Assembly (NCBI GenBank): GCA_030611905.1
Contig: JAUWOX010000015.1
Location: forward strand, 1 to 13,726
Origin: a bacterium
Lineage (GTDB): Bacteria > Patescibacteriota > JABMPQ01 > JAQVVF01
Reading direction: 5' to 3'
Length of the DNA: 13,726 bases
Shown: piece by piece, positions 5,789-11,550 of the stretch
Layout: every line of letters starts with the position of its first letter
How positions within the stretch are numbered: the stretch's first letter is position 1
The notes under the pieces: model-generated
Database searches by the model: none
Seen by the model: the letters and a program-made list of their open reading frames with translations, nothing else
Told to the model about the DNA's origin: nothing
Position numbers and translations under genes: made by a program

Positions 5789-6319
5789 ATGGCCAAAACA
5801 CGCAAGCAAAAAGAAGAAATAGTTAAAAATTTGACAGACAAATTAAATAAATCAAAGTCATTAGTTTTTAGCAACTATCATGGTTTGGCAGTTAGCGAGG
5901 TCCAAGAATTAAAATCACAAGCTAAAGAAGAAGATGTTGATTACAATGTTGTTAAAAATTCTCTATTCAAATTAGCTCTTAAGGATTCTAATTTTAAAGA
6001 TATTAAAATAAAAGATTTCGCAGGTCCCAGAGCAATTGCTTTTGGTTATCAAGACGAAGTAGCGCCGGCTAGAATTTTATACAATTTTGCTAAAAAACAT
6101 AAGGCTATGGAATTACTCGGCGGTATTTTAGACAATAAATTACTTGATATCAATGAAATAAAAAGCCTAGCTAAATTACCATCCAAGGATGAACTTATCG
6201 CCAAAACAGTTGGTACGATCAAAGCTCCTATTACCGGTTTTGTAAATGTTTTAGCTTGAAACCTCCGTGGTTTAATTAACGTTTTAAACGCTGTTAAAGA
6301 CGGCAAGCCAGCCAAATAA
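5789..6319 (+). CDS. rplJ: Ribosomal protein L10, interrupted by an in-frame TGA at 6257-6259
   Basis: L10 anchors L12 dimers to the 50S stalk. The N-terminal domain is intact (MAKTRKQKEEIVKNL, NYHGLAVSEVQELK, VVKNSLFKLAL, FAGPRAIAFG, LPSKDELIAKTVGTIKAPITGFVNVLA). After codon 156 the frame meets TGA, but homology continues without shift as NLRGLINVLNAVKDGKPAK and ends with TAA at 6317-6319, giving the usual 176 positions. The TGA sits where relatives have glycine (LAGNLRGL), inside the C-terminal helix that carries successive L12-binding segments. A product ending at TGA would keep only the start of that helix. One G-to-T change (GGA to TGA) explains it; sequence error, recent mutation and readthrough are all possible. 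No SD is visible. It is co-transcribed with rplL. Confidence 0.9.
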
Positions 6320-6360
6320 CGATTAACAAATAAATTATTAACAATTAACTAATTAAAACT

Positions 6361-6813
6361 ATGCCAGAAGAAAAAACTAAAAAAACCGAAGAAGCCAAAG
6401 ATGAAAAAAAAGCTTCTGAAGAAAAAGTCGAAGTACCTGCTAAATTCAAAGATTTAGTAGCCAGCATTGAAACAATGTCAGTTCTTGAATTATCAGAACT
6501 AGTTAAAGTTCTTGAAGATAAGTTCGGCGTTTCTGCTGCTGCTCCAGTAGCTGTTGCTGCAGCTGGTGCTGCTGGAGGCGAAGCTGGAGAAGAAGAAGAA
6601 AAAACAGAATTCGATCTTGAAATCAAAGAAGTGGGAGGTCAAAAAATCCAAGTCATCAAGGCAGTTAAAGAAATTACCGGAAAGGGATTGAAAGATGCCA
6701 AGGATATGATTGATAAAGCCCCAGTTGTTATCAAGGAAAAAATTGCTAAAGATGAAGCAGAGGAACTAAAGAAAAAATTAGAAGCCGCCGGCGCTACTGT
6801 AAAGCTAAAATAA
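6361..6813 (+). CDS. rplL: Ribosomal protein L7/L12 with N-terminal extension
   Basis: L12 recruits translation factors to the ribosomal stalk and binds L10 through its N-terminal dimer domain. At 150 residues it is about 25 longer than usual. Residues 1-25 are a Lys/Glu-rich extension, 28-56 the dimerisation region ([29 protein letters not shown]), 57-83 an Ala/Gly/Glu hinge, and 84-150 the C-terminal domain with [24 protein letters not shown], the factor-binding surface. The ATG at 6361 is the first in frame and has no SD; there is no internal Met near residue 27 to offer a shorter normal start. It lies 41 bases after the second (TAA) stop of rplJ. Confidence 0.96.
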   Translation: MPEEKTKKTEEAKDEKKASEEKVEVPAKFKDLVASIETMSVLELSELVKVLEDKFGVSAAAPVAVAAAGAAGGEAGEEEEKTEFDLEIKEVGGQKIQVIKAVKEITGKGLKDAKDMIDKAPVVIKEKIAKDEAEELKKKLEAAGATVKLK

Positions 6814-6825
6814 TTTATCCTTCGA

Positions 6826-6865
6826 ATAAAAAAGAGATCTGGGTTTAGCCCAATCTCTTTTTTTA
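6826..6865 (+). terminator. Terminator of the rplJ-rplL operon (bidirectional shape)
   Basis: The stem AGAGAT-TGGG with CCCA-ATCTCT (6833-6843 with 6849-6858, one bulged C at 6839) has a 5-base loop and is followed by TTTTTTT. An A run precedes it, so it could also work on the minus strand. Confidence 0.9.
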
Positions 6866-6878
6866 TTTAATTATTTAT

Positions 6879-6907
6879 AAAAAAAACCGGGCATAAAATA
6901 AACCCGG
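6879..6907 (-). terminator. Terminator of the PP2C-like membrane protein gene
   Basis: On the minus strand the stem CCGGG/CCCGG (6903-6907 with 6887-6891) with an 11-base loop is followed by eight U residues (6879-6886). Confidence 0.7.
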
Positions 6908-6933
6908 GACCACGCTTTTTATTTGAAATAAAT

Positions 6934-9243
6934 TTAGTTTTCTTCGCTATTGGTTATTGGAGTAACTAATACTTTATTTGTGCTTAATATATAAGCCTGA
7001 TTAGTTTCTTCATCGACATAAATATCTCGTCCTTCTTTAAATTCAGAACTTACAAATTGATTAACAAAAGCTCCATTTTTATCTAAAATTACAATTCGTT
7101 CATTCGCTGAATCTAAGATATAAAGATTTTGATAATCGAGCAAAGTAAATATTTTTCCTCCCGAACCAATGGTTTTGTCCAGTCCAGAGAGTTCAAATTT
7201 TTCCGAGGCTCCGCTCAAAAAACTTAGAATTTCACCATTGTCTTTTAAGACATAAATCGATCCATCTATAGCAAAAGAATTTGCATCGTCTAGGTTATTA
7301 CTATCTGCATCCAGCCATTTTTCTCCTTTGTTATAGCCATCTATTGTTCTTTGATGTTTCCAAATCTGATCCGAAGAAGGGTCTAGAACATACAAAGCAT
7401 CATAATAATTTTTAAAATCAATAACCTGTTCATTATTTCCTAATTCAAAGCCTATATCATAGATGTTGTTATCGTCTAGAACAAACTCAGAGACAGAATT
7501 AGCATCAGTCAAGAATTCAATATAATCTTTAAACAAATTTATCGCTCCAAATTTTAAATTACCGATTCCATTAGATTCTTCCGAGGCCTCTTTAATTTTC
7601 TTAGTTTTTTCATCTATTAAATAAACTCCTTCTTTACTCTCGTCATAAGTATATATTTTTCCGCCTAGCCCTAGAATTCCTTTCGCATTTATTTCACTCG
7701 GAATATCAATCAAGGCTAAGTTTTCTAATCTATTTACATTATTAATTTTATCTAATTCATTACCTATCTTGCTTAATAAATCTTCAGCTTCGGTTTTATA
7801 TTTTTCATCGGACATTAGACCATTCAATATTACCTGTGCTTCTAGAAAATATCCCAGAGCCTTATCTTCGTCATTATAAATTAATGCATCTGAGGCTTTT
7901 TTATTTAATTCTTTGGCTTGTTCAATCAAGCTGACGTCTTTTTTGCCAGCTATCGGCTTATCTATGTCATTCGAATTAAAACGTAAAAATAAACTAAAAA
8001 TAAGAACGATGCCCACAGCACCAGTGGCTCCCAGAACAATTTTTGATTTAAGAGGTAGATTTTGAAAAAAAGTTGCGACATTTTTTATCAAACCAGTTTT
8101 TAAATTCGAGAATCTATTTTCATCAGTAGAAGTCTTTGGTGATAAATAAGAACGTGTTGAAATAGAAGTTCTGCTTTTAATCCTTTTCGCCGAAACTTTT
8201 TTGCCCTTTAATGATTTAATGGAACTAGCTACTGATTCAAAAACCGGCAAAGCCTTGTCTTTAAATCTTAGAATATTTTCTTTAGCTAAATCGATATACT
8301 TTGTATAATCGGTACGAGACTTCTTTGATTTGGCACGATCATTTTTATCAAATTCTAAACTTGGCCTTCTCTGTTTTATTTCGCCATAACCATGAACCGT
8401 AGGGGTTCCCTCTTGTATCGGCTTAGGCGTTGATAGTTGTTCTGTTTTGTTGTTCAGAGTTTGTTTGACTCCTTGCTGATGCTGATCAATCATATTTTCC
8501 ACGCTCTTTGCTCGTGGTTTTTTCAAGAAATCAAAATTATCTTTATATTCCTTCCTTTCGTCTTTAAGTTCTAGAATCACCGTTGATAAAGCGGAATTAT
8601 CAGGATTATGTAATAGATTTTTAAAATTGGCGATAGCTTCTCGTGAAGAATACTGCGACAAAGTCCTTTTTATTTTTTCAAGTGAAAAATAATTTAAAAA
8701 ATTAGGAGAGGCTAAAATAACTTTATCATCTAATTGCAGATCACCGCTGACCACATTAATGAAAGTTCTCGCTGGATTTGATTGCGGGGAGGCAGACTCT
8801 TGTGCAACATCGACGATTTCGTTTTGTCTTAATAGAAATATTTTTGCTTTTCCCGTAAAAGCAATATGGACTTTATTAACGCTTAAAGCTGCAATGCCGA
8901 CATGAAATTTATCAATCCATTCGACATAGCCTTCAGAAGCTAAAGTTGACAATGCCTGGTTCACCTTATTTAGCGCTGATTCAAAATGGACAAGCATATT
9001 TACATTCTGATCTTGCTCCCTAGATCGATAGTATTCTTGTTTTATAACATCGGAAATAATTTCGGCAATTTTTCCAGCAAATTCATTATTAATTTCGACA
9101 TCAACAATTAACGCTAATTTGCCCAAATGAGCCAACTTTCTATTGGGCGCATCGTAAACAAAAGACTTACTAAAGATATCGTTTAGCGTAGGGTCATGAA
9201 TAGTTAAATTTTCGTATTTTATTATTGACAAACCTTTGATCAA
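6934..9243 (-). CDS. Membrane-anchored degenerate PP2C-like domain with extracellular propeller-like domain
   Basis: Residues 1-228 follow the pattern of a PP2C-type phosphatase: LALIVDVEINNEFAGKIAEI (43-62) where active enzymes have DGxGG, HIAFTGKAKIFLLRQNEI (126-143), GDLQLDDKVILASPNF (167-182) where active enzymes have SDG, and NPDNSALSTVILEL (213-226). Most metal-binding aspartates are missing, so I infer a pseudophosphatase. A long polar, basic linker (about 230-395) leads to one membrane segment (about 399-420), then a helical TPR-like region (AKELNKKASDALIYNDEDKALGYFLEA) and about 250 residues of short beta-strand repeats (IYTYDESKEGVYLID, NLYILDSANERIVILD) resembling a beta-propeller. 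It begins with TTG at 9243, because an in-frame TAA precedes it and the next ATG is codon 83; TTG at 9231 is an alternative. No SD. Family assignment is by pattern only. Confidence 0.75.
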   Translation of the reverse strand: MIKGLSIIKYENLTIHDPTLNDIFSKSFVYDAPNRKLAHLGKLALIVDVEINNEFAGKIAEIISDVIKQEYYRSREQDQNVNMLVHFESALNKVNQALSTLASEGYVEWIDKFHVGIAALSVNKVHIAFTGKAKIFLLRQNEIVDVAQESASPQSNPARTFINVVSGDLQLDDKVILASPNFLNYFSLEKIKRTLSQYSSREAIANFKNLLHNPDNSALSTVILELKDERKEYKDNFDFLKKPRAKSVENMIDQHQQGVKQTLNNKTEQLSTPKPIQEGTPTVHGYGEIKQRRPSLEFDKNDRAKSKKSRTDYTKYIDLAKENILRFKDKALPVFESVASSIKSLKGKKVSAKRIKSRTSISTRSYLSPKTSTDENRFSNLKTGLIKNVATFFQNLPLKSKIVLGATGAVGIVLIFSLFLRFNSNDIDKPIAGKKDVSLIEQAKELNKKASDALIYNDEDKALGYFLEAQVILNGLMSDEKYKTEAEDLLSKIGNELDKINNVNRLENLALIDIPSEINAKGILGLGGKIYTYDESKEGVYLIDEKTKKIKEASEESNGIGNLKFGAINLFKDYIEFLTDANSVSEFVLDDNNIYDIGFELGNNEQVIDFKNYYDALYVLDPSSDQIWKHQRTIDGYNKGEKWLDADSNNLDDANSFAIDGSIYVLKDNGEILSFLSGASEKFELSGLDKTIGSGGKIFTLLDYQNLYILDSANERIVILDKNGAFVNQFVSSEFKEGRDIYVDEETNQAYILSTNKVLVTPITNSEEN

Positions 9244-9258
9244 TTAACACAAACAATA

Positions 9259-9284
9259 TTAACTATTGATTGTTAACTATTGAT
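9259..9284. repeat. Tandem 12-bp direct repeat TTAACTATTGAT
   Basis: Perfect copies at 9259-9270 and 9273-9284, between the -10 box and the start of the minus-strand gene, so they lie in its 5' leader. They may be a binding site or simply A/T-rich slippage. Confidence 0.6.
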
Positions 9285-9313
9285 ATTATAACTTTTTTGC
9301 TAAATAATGCAAA
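9285..9313 (-). promoter_or_regulatory. Promoter of the PP2C-like gene
   Basis: A perfect -10 TATAAT (9285-9290) with a weak -35 TTTGCA (9308-9313), spacer 17. Transcription would start about 35 bases before the TTG start. Confidence 0.6.
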
Positions 9314-9321
9314 TTAATAAT

Positions 9322-9341
9322 CGTCGATAGATCTATTGACG
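9322..9341. promoter_or_regulatory. 20-bp palindrome, candidate operator between divergent genes
   Basis: CGTC-G-ATAGATCTAT-T-GACG is symmetrical apart from one G/T pair, with a perfect 10-bp core ATAGATCTAT (9327-9336). Its right end covers the -35 of the rightward promoter and it lies just beyond the -35 of the leftward one. This is the layout of a site where the adjacent winged-helix protein could control both genes, though that link is inference. Confidence 0.6.
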
Positions 9342-9364
9342 TTCCATTTAATAAATGATAACAT
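9336..9364 (+). promoter_or_regulatory. Promoter of the winged-helix regulator gene
   Basis: TTGACG (9336-9341), 17-base spacer, TAACAT (9359-9364). The -35 matches five of six positions and the -10 four of six. Confidence 0.6.
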
Positions 9365-9408
9365 TTTGTAAACCAATTAACAATACAACAATCTAATATA
9401 TTATATCA

Positions 9409-10044
9409 ATGAAAAACATACTTGAAAAATTATTTGGTTCCAAGTCCAGAATTAAAATTCTTTGTTTATTTGTAAAAAATCCAGATAGTGCGTTTTATGT
9501 TAGAGAGATTACCAGAAAATTAAAAGAAAGAATAAATTCTATTAGGAGAGAGCTTGCTAATCTAGAAAAAAATAGTATTCTAAAAAGTTTTAAAAAAGAT
9601 AAAAAAAAATATTATACTTTAAATCATAGTTGTATTATTGTTGACGAATTAAGCGCTTTAATTTTAAAATCAAGCATTGTATCTAAAGAAAAAGTGACTC
9701 AAGAAATTAAAAAGCTTGGCAATGTTTATTTTGCTGCTTTATCGGGAATTTTTACCAGATCAAGCAGTAAAGTTGATTTACTCATGGTTAGCGACAATAT
9801 AAAGAAGAATAAATTAACTAAAGTCATAAATTCTCTTGAAAAACAACAAGGACAAGAATTGAATTATACCATTATGAGTAAAAGAGAGTTTAGACATCGA
9901 AAGAATGTTGATGATCGTTTTTTAAAGAGCATTACAGATGATAAACACCAAGTTTTAATAGATAGAATGCCCGAAGAAAAAATTAAAAAACAAGAAAATT
10001 TACTGGGAATGAAACTCGGCCGAATTTCCCGTCCTCGAACTTAA
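9409..10044 (+). CDS. Winged-helix transcriptional regulator with nucleotidyltransferase-like C-terminal domain
   Basis: Residues 1-72 form a winged helix-turn-helix: LFGSKSRIKILCLFVKNP, FYVREITRKLKERINSIRRELANLEK (recognition region) and a wing KSFKKDKKKYYTLN. Residues about 80-190 resemble the fold found in MNT-type nucleotidyltransferase relatives: LGNVYFAALSGIFTRSSSKVDLLMV (103-127), then LNYTIMSKREFRHRKNVDDRF (151-171). The second catalytic acid pattern is not evident, so enzymatic activity is doubtful. This two-part protein is, to my knowledge, common in Patescibacteria with no settled function. It is 211 residues and has no SD. Divergent from the PP2C-like gene with a palindrome between them, it is likely to regulate itself and its neighbour. 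A rightward terminator follows at once. Confidence 0.8.
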   Translation: MKNILEKLFGSKSRIKILCLFVKNPDSAFYVREITRKLKERINSIRRELANLEKNSILKSFKKDKKKYYTLNHSCIIVDELSALILKSSIVSKEKVTQEIKKLGNVYFAALSGIFTRSSSKVDLLMVSDNIKKNKLTKVINSLEKQQGQELNYTIMSKREFRHRKNVDDRFLKSITDDKHQVLIDRMPEEKIKKQENLLGMKLGRISRPRT

Positions 10045-10079
10045 ATCAAAGACGCTAATATTGTTTGATCAATTTTAAG

Positions 10080-10104
10080 ACCGTAATATTTTTTACGGTT
10101 TTTT
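10080..10104 (+). terminator. Terminator of the winged-helix regulator gene
   Basis: A 7-bp stem ACCGTAA/TTACGGT (10080-10086 with 10093-10099), 6-base loop, then a T run. Confidence 0.88.
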
Positions 10105-10118
10105 GATTATATTTTGTC

Positions 10119-10142
10119 AAAAAAAAGAATCCTTTCGGATTC
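10119..10142 (-). terminator. Terminator of the minus-strand small-gene pair
   Basis: A 6-bp stem GAATCC/GGATTC (10127-10132 with 10137-10142), loop TTTC, followed on the minus strand by eight U residues (10119-10126). Confidence 0.88.
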
Positions 10143-10158
10143 AAGATAAAAAGAGCAT

Positions 10159-10575
10159 TTATTCTGGGGAAAGAACTTTCAAGTCAAGTTGACCATTATC
10201 TTTATCATTTTCGCGGACACAAATCCTAAACTCAGAAGATTCTGCGCCCTTTTTAGCCGATACTTCATAAAGTGCTGAATAACCATCGCAGCCTTGAAAT
10301 GGAACAAAGGCAAAAGAAGCATCAAGAATTGAAATATGTTCATAACCTGCGTCTTCCAGCGCAGACATTACATCAGATTTTTCAATCATACTGCCGGGGA
10401 TTGAACTACAAAAAGCAACCACAGCGAAAACAAGTAAAAGAAGTGACGGAATCATCCAAAAAAGATGCTTTGGCCCTAAGTGCCATCCGAAAGAGTCTAT
10501 TATTTCTTCTGTATGTACAATGCGTCTTTTGCCTGGGTCACCAATGGGAAGATCAGAGCTTCTTCTTTCTGTCAT
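10159..10575 (-). CDS. Small one-pass membrane protein with a two-cysteine outer domain (unknown function)
   Basis: The 138 residues have a polar N terminus (1-37), one membrane segment at about 38-56 (HLFWMIPSLLLLVFAVVAF), then an outer domain of about 80 residues. That domain reads ALEDAGYEHISIL, then a cysteine at 96 (FQGCDGYSALYEVSAKKG) and FRICV with Cys119. The order 'helix, aGY..i.i, C..., f.a...G, ..vC' recalls a small secreted or lipoprotein domain seen in many bacterial and phage hypothetical proteins; this is a resemblance from memory, with a probable C96-C119 disulfide. The start has AGGAGG 6 bases upstream (CAAAGGAGGAAGCTGATG on the minus strand). It is the second gene after the protein at 10612-10896 and is followed by a strong terminator. 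Its biological role is not known. Confidence 0.72.
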   Translation of the reverse strand: MTERRSSDLPIGDPGKRRIVHTEEIIDSFGWHLGPKHLFWMIPSLLLLVFAVVAFCSSIPGSMIEKSDVMSALEDAGYEHISILDASFAFVPFQGCDGYSALYEVSAKKGAESSEFRICVRENDKDNGQLDLKVLSPE

Positions 10576-10592
10576 CAGCTTCCTCCTTTGCG

Positions 10593-10607
10593 CGGGGATT
10601 TTCCCCG
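10593..10607. other. GC-rich hairpin between the two small genes
   Basis: CGGGGA/TCCCCG (10593-10598 with 10602-10607), 3-base loop, stands out in A/T-rich DNA. On the minus-strand mRNA it lies just downstream of the first gene's stop and 5 bases before the SD of the second gene. There is no U run, so it may act on mRNA stability or translation rather than termination. Confidence 0.65.
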
Positions 10608-10611
10608 AAAA

Positions 10612-10896
10612 CTAAGGCATCAGATGAATCAGCCTAAAGGTAGAATCGGCTTTCATATTTGTTAAATAAATCAACGAAGAGAAGAATGCAATGCCGAAAA
10701 TAAACAGCAAGACAATGAATGTCTTTCCATTAAACATTTTTGGTAATCTGGTTCGGTCAAATTCATGAAGGGAAAGAAGAATTAAAAGAAAGAAAGCAAT
10801 AGTTATATCAACAAGTCCAAGCGCATGTTTTTTCGCTTTTGTATTTATGACACCCCTCCTCTTATTGTCAAAAGAACAAACTAAAACAATTTCCAT
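10612..10896 (-). CDS. Small two-pass membrane protein (unknown function; start uncertain)
   Basis: The 94 residues have membrane segments at about 26-42 and 58-79, joined by a basic stretch (DRTRLPKMFNGK), and a short tail. I recognise no family. The start is ambiguous. The only in-frame ATG (10896) lies 6 bases after a perfect TATAAT, so that message would be leaderless. An excellent AGGAGG (rc of 10855-10860) lies inside that reading frame, 6 bases before an ATA codon at 10848; by analogy with the other small genes here, translation may really begin at that ATA (78 residues). The GTG next to the SD is out of frame and meets a stop. It is the first gene of a two-gene unit with the protein at 10159-10575. 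Confidence 0.6.
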   Translation of the reverse strand: MEIVLVCSFDNKRRGVINTKAKKHALGLVDITIAFFLLILLSLHEFDRTRLPKMFNGKTFIVLLFIFGIAFFSSLIYLTNMKADSTFRLIHLMP

Positions 10897-10902
10897 TTAT
10901 CC

Positions 10903-10931
10903 ATTATAATATAAACTGTTGATAACTTCAA
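10903..10931 (-). promoter_or_regulatory. Promoter of the minus-strand small-gene pair
   Basis: TATAAT (10903-10908), 17-base spacer, TTGAAG (10926-10931) on the minus strand. The gap 10932-11013 between this and the mraZ promoter is A/T-rich with no gene or structure that I can support. Confidence 0.7.
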
Positions 10932-11013
10932 GGCCATTTTAAAGATCTATTTTTTTGCCTACAATAAGCCAAAAGAATTCCCCCTTTTTTTAACATTTTT
11001 GATCCAATTCCCT

Positions 11014-11041
11014 TGACCTAGTATCCCAGTGGAGTATAATT
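11014..11041 (+). promoter_or_regulatory. Promoter of the mraZ division cluster
   Basis: TTGACC (11014-11019), 16-base spacer, perfect TATAAT (11036-11041). Transcription should start near 11048, directly before the MraZ-type repeats. Confidence 0.85.
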
Positions 11042-11050
11042 AAATAGCAA

Positions 11051-11075
11051 TGGAACAAAGTGGGTCAAAGTGGGA
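11051..11075 (+). promoter_or_regulatory. MraZ operator: 10-bp spaced TGGG boxes
   Basis: TGGAACAAAG, TGGGTCAAAG and TGGGAAATTT start at 11051, 11061 and 11071. MraZ proteins of other bacteria bind TGGGN-type repeats at 10-bp spacing in front of their own operon, so this is the expected autoregulatory site, placed just downstream of the promoter. A further TGGAG at 11031, inside the promoter spacer, is in the same phase. Confidence 0.85.
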
Positions 11076-11116
11076 AATTTGCAGACTAACTTTTTACATT
11101 TAAATTTATCTTTTCC

Positions 11117-11548
11117 ATGTTTATCGGAGAATACAATCACGCAATAGACAACAAAGGACGATTAGCCATTCCATCTAAATTTCGTACCGAGTTAAAAAAA
11201 GGAGCCGTGGTTACTAGGGGATTAGATCATTGTTTATTTCTCTATACAGAAGATGAATGGCAAAAATTAGCTGAACGCTTGGCCGCTTTGCCTATTAGCC
11301 AGTCAAATACTAGAGCTTTTGCCCGCCTTATGTTAGCAGGCGCTATGGATGCAAAACTGGATAGCCATGGCCGAATAATTATTCCACAATATCTTCGCAA
11401 ATTTTCTTCCATAAAAAAGAAGGCAGTAATTGCCGGATTATTCAACCGCTTAGAAATTTGGAATGAAGATAAATGGGAGGCCTATAAAGCAACTACTGAA
11501 AAAAATAGTGGCGATATAGCTGAGAAACTTGGTGAATTAGGAGTTTAA
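11117..11548 (+). CDS. mraZ: Division cluster regulator MraZ (two SpoVT/AbrB-type halves)
   Basis: MraZ is a DNA-binding protein that controls the division and cell wall gene cluster and forms ring-shaped oligomers. The 143 residues are the normal length. MFIGEYNHAIDNKGRLAIPSKFR (1-23) is the first swapped-hairpin half, and LDSHGRIIIPQYLRKF (from residue 81) the second; each has the DxxGRxxIP signature. GLFNRLEIWNEDKWE near the end is also typical. There is no SD, but the start is fixed by the conserved N terminus. Its own target repeats are 40 bases upstream. It is followed after 2 bases by rsmH. Confidence 0.97.
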   Translation: MFIGEYNHAIDNKGRLAIPSKFRTELKKGAVVTRGLDHCLFLYTEDEWQKLAERLAALPISQSNTRAFARLMLAGAMDAKLDSHGRIIIPQYLRKFSSIKKKAVIAGLFNRLEIWNEDKWEAYKATTEKNSGDIAEKLGELGV

Positions 11549-11550
11549 AA

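Noticed and set aside
6257..6259. Genome-wide UGA=glycine code (genetic code 25)
   Set aside because: manC, mltG, the 769-residue protein, mraZ, rsmH and others contain many GGN glycines and no internal UGA; UGA also ends trxB and the gene at 5132-5515; and the ftsL-like gene is broken by UAA, which that code does not explain.
6049..6626. Minus-strand open frames over rplJ and rplL
   Set aside because: They are low-complexity reverse reads of strongly conserved ribosomal genes.
10272..10665. Plus-strand open frames over the second small-gene pair
   Set aside because: Composition is typical of antisense reading, and the minus-strand genes have full expression signals.
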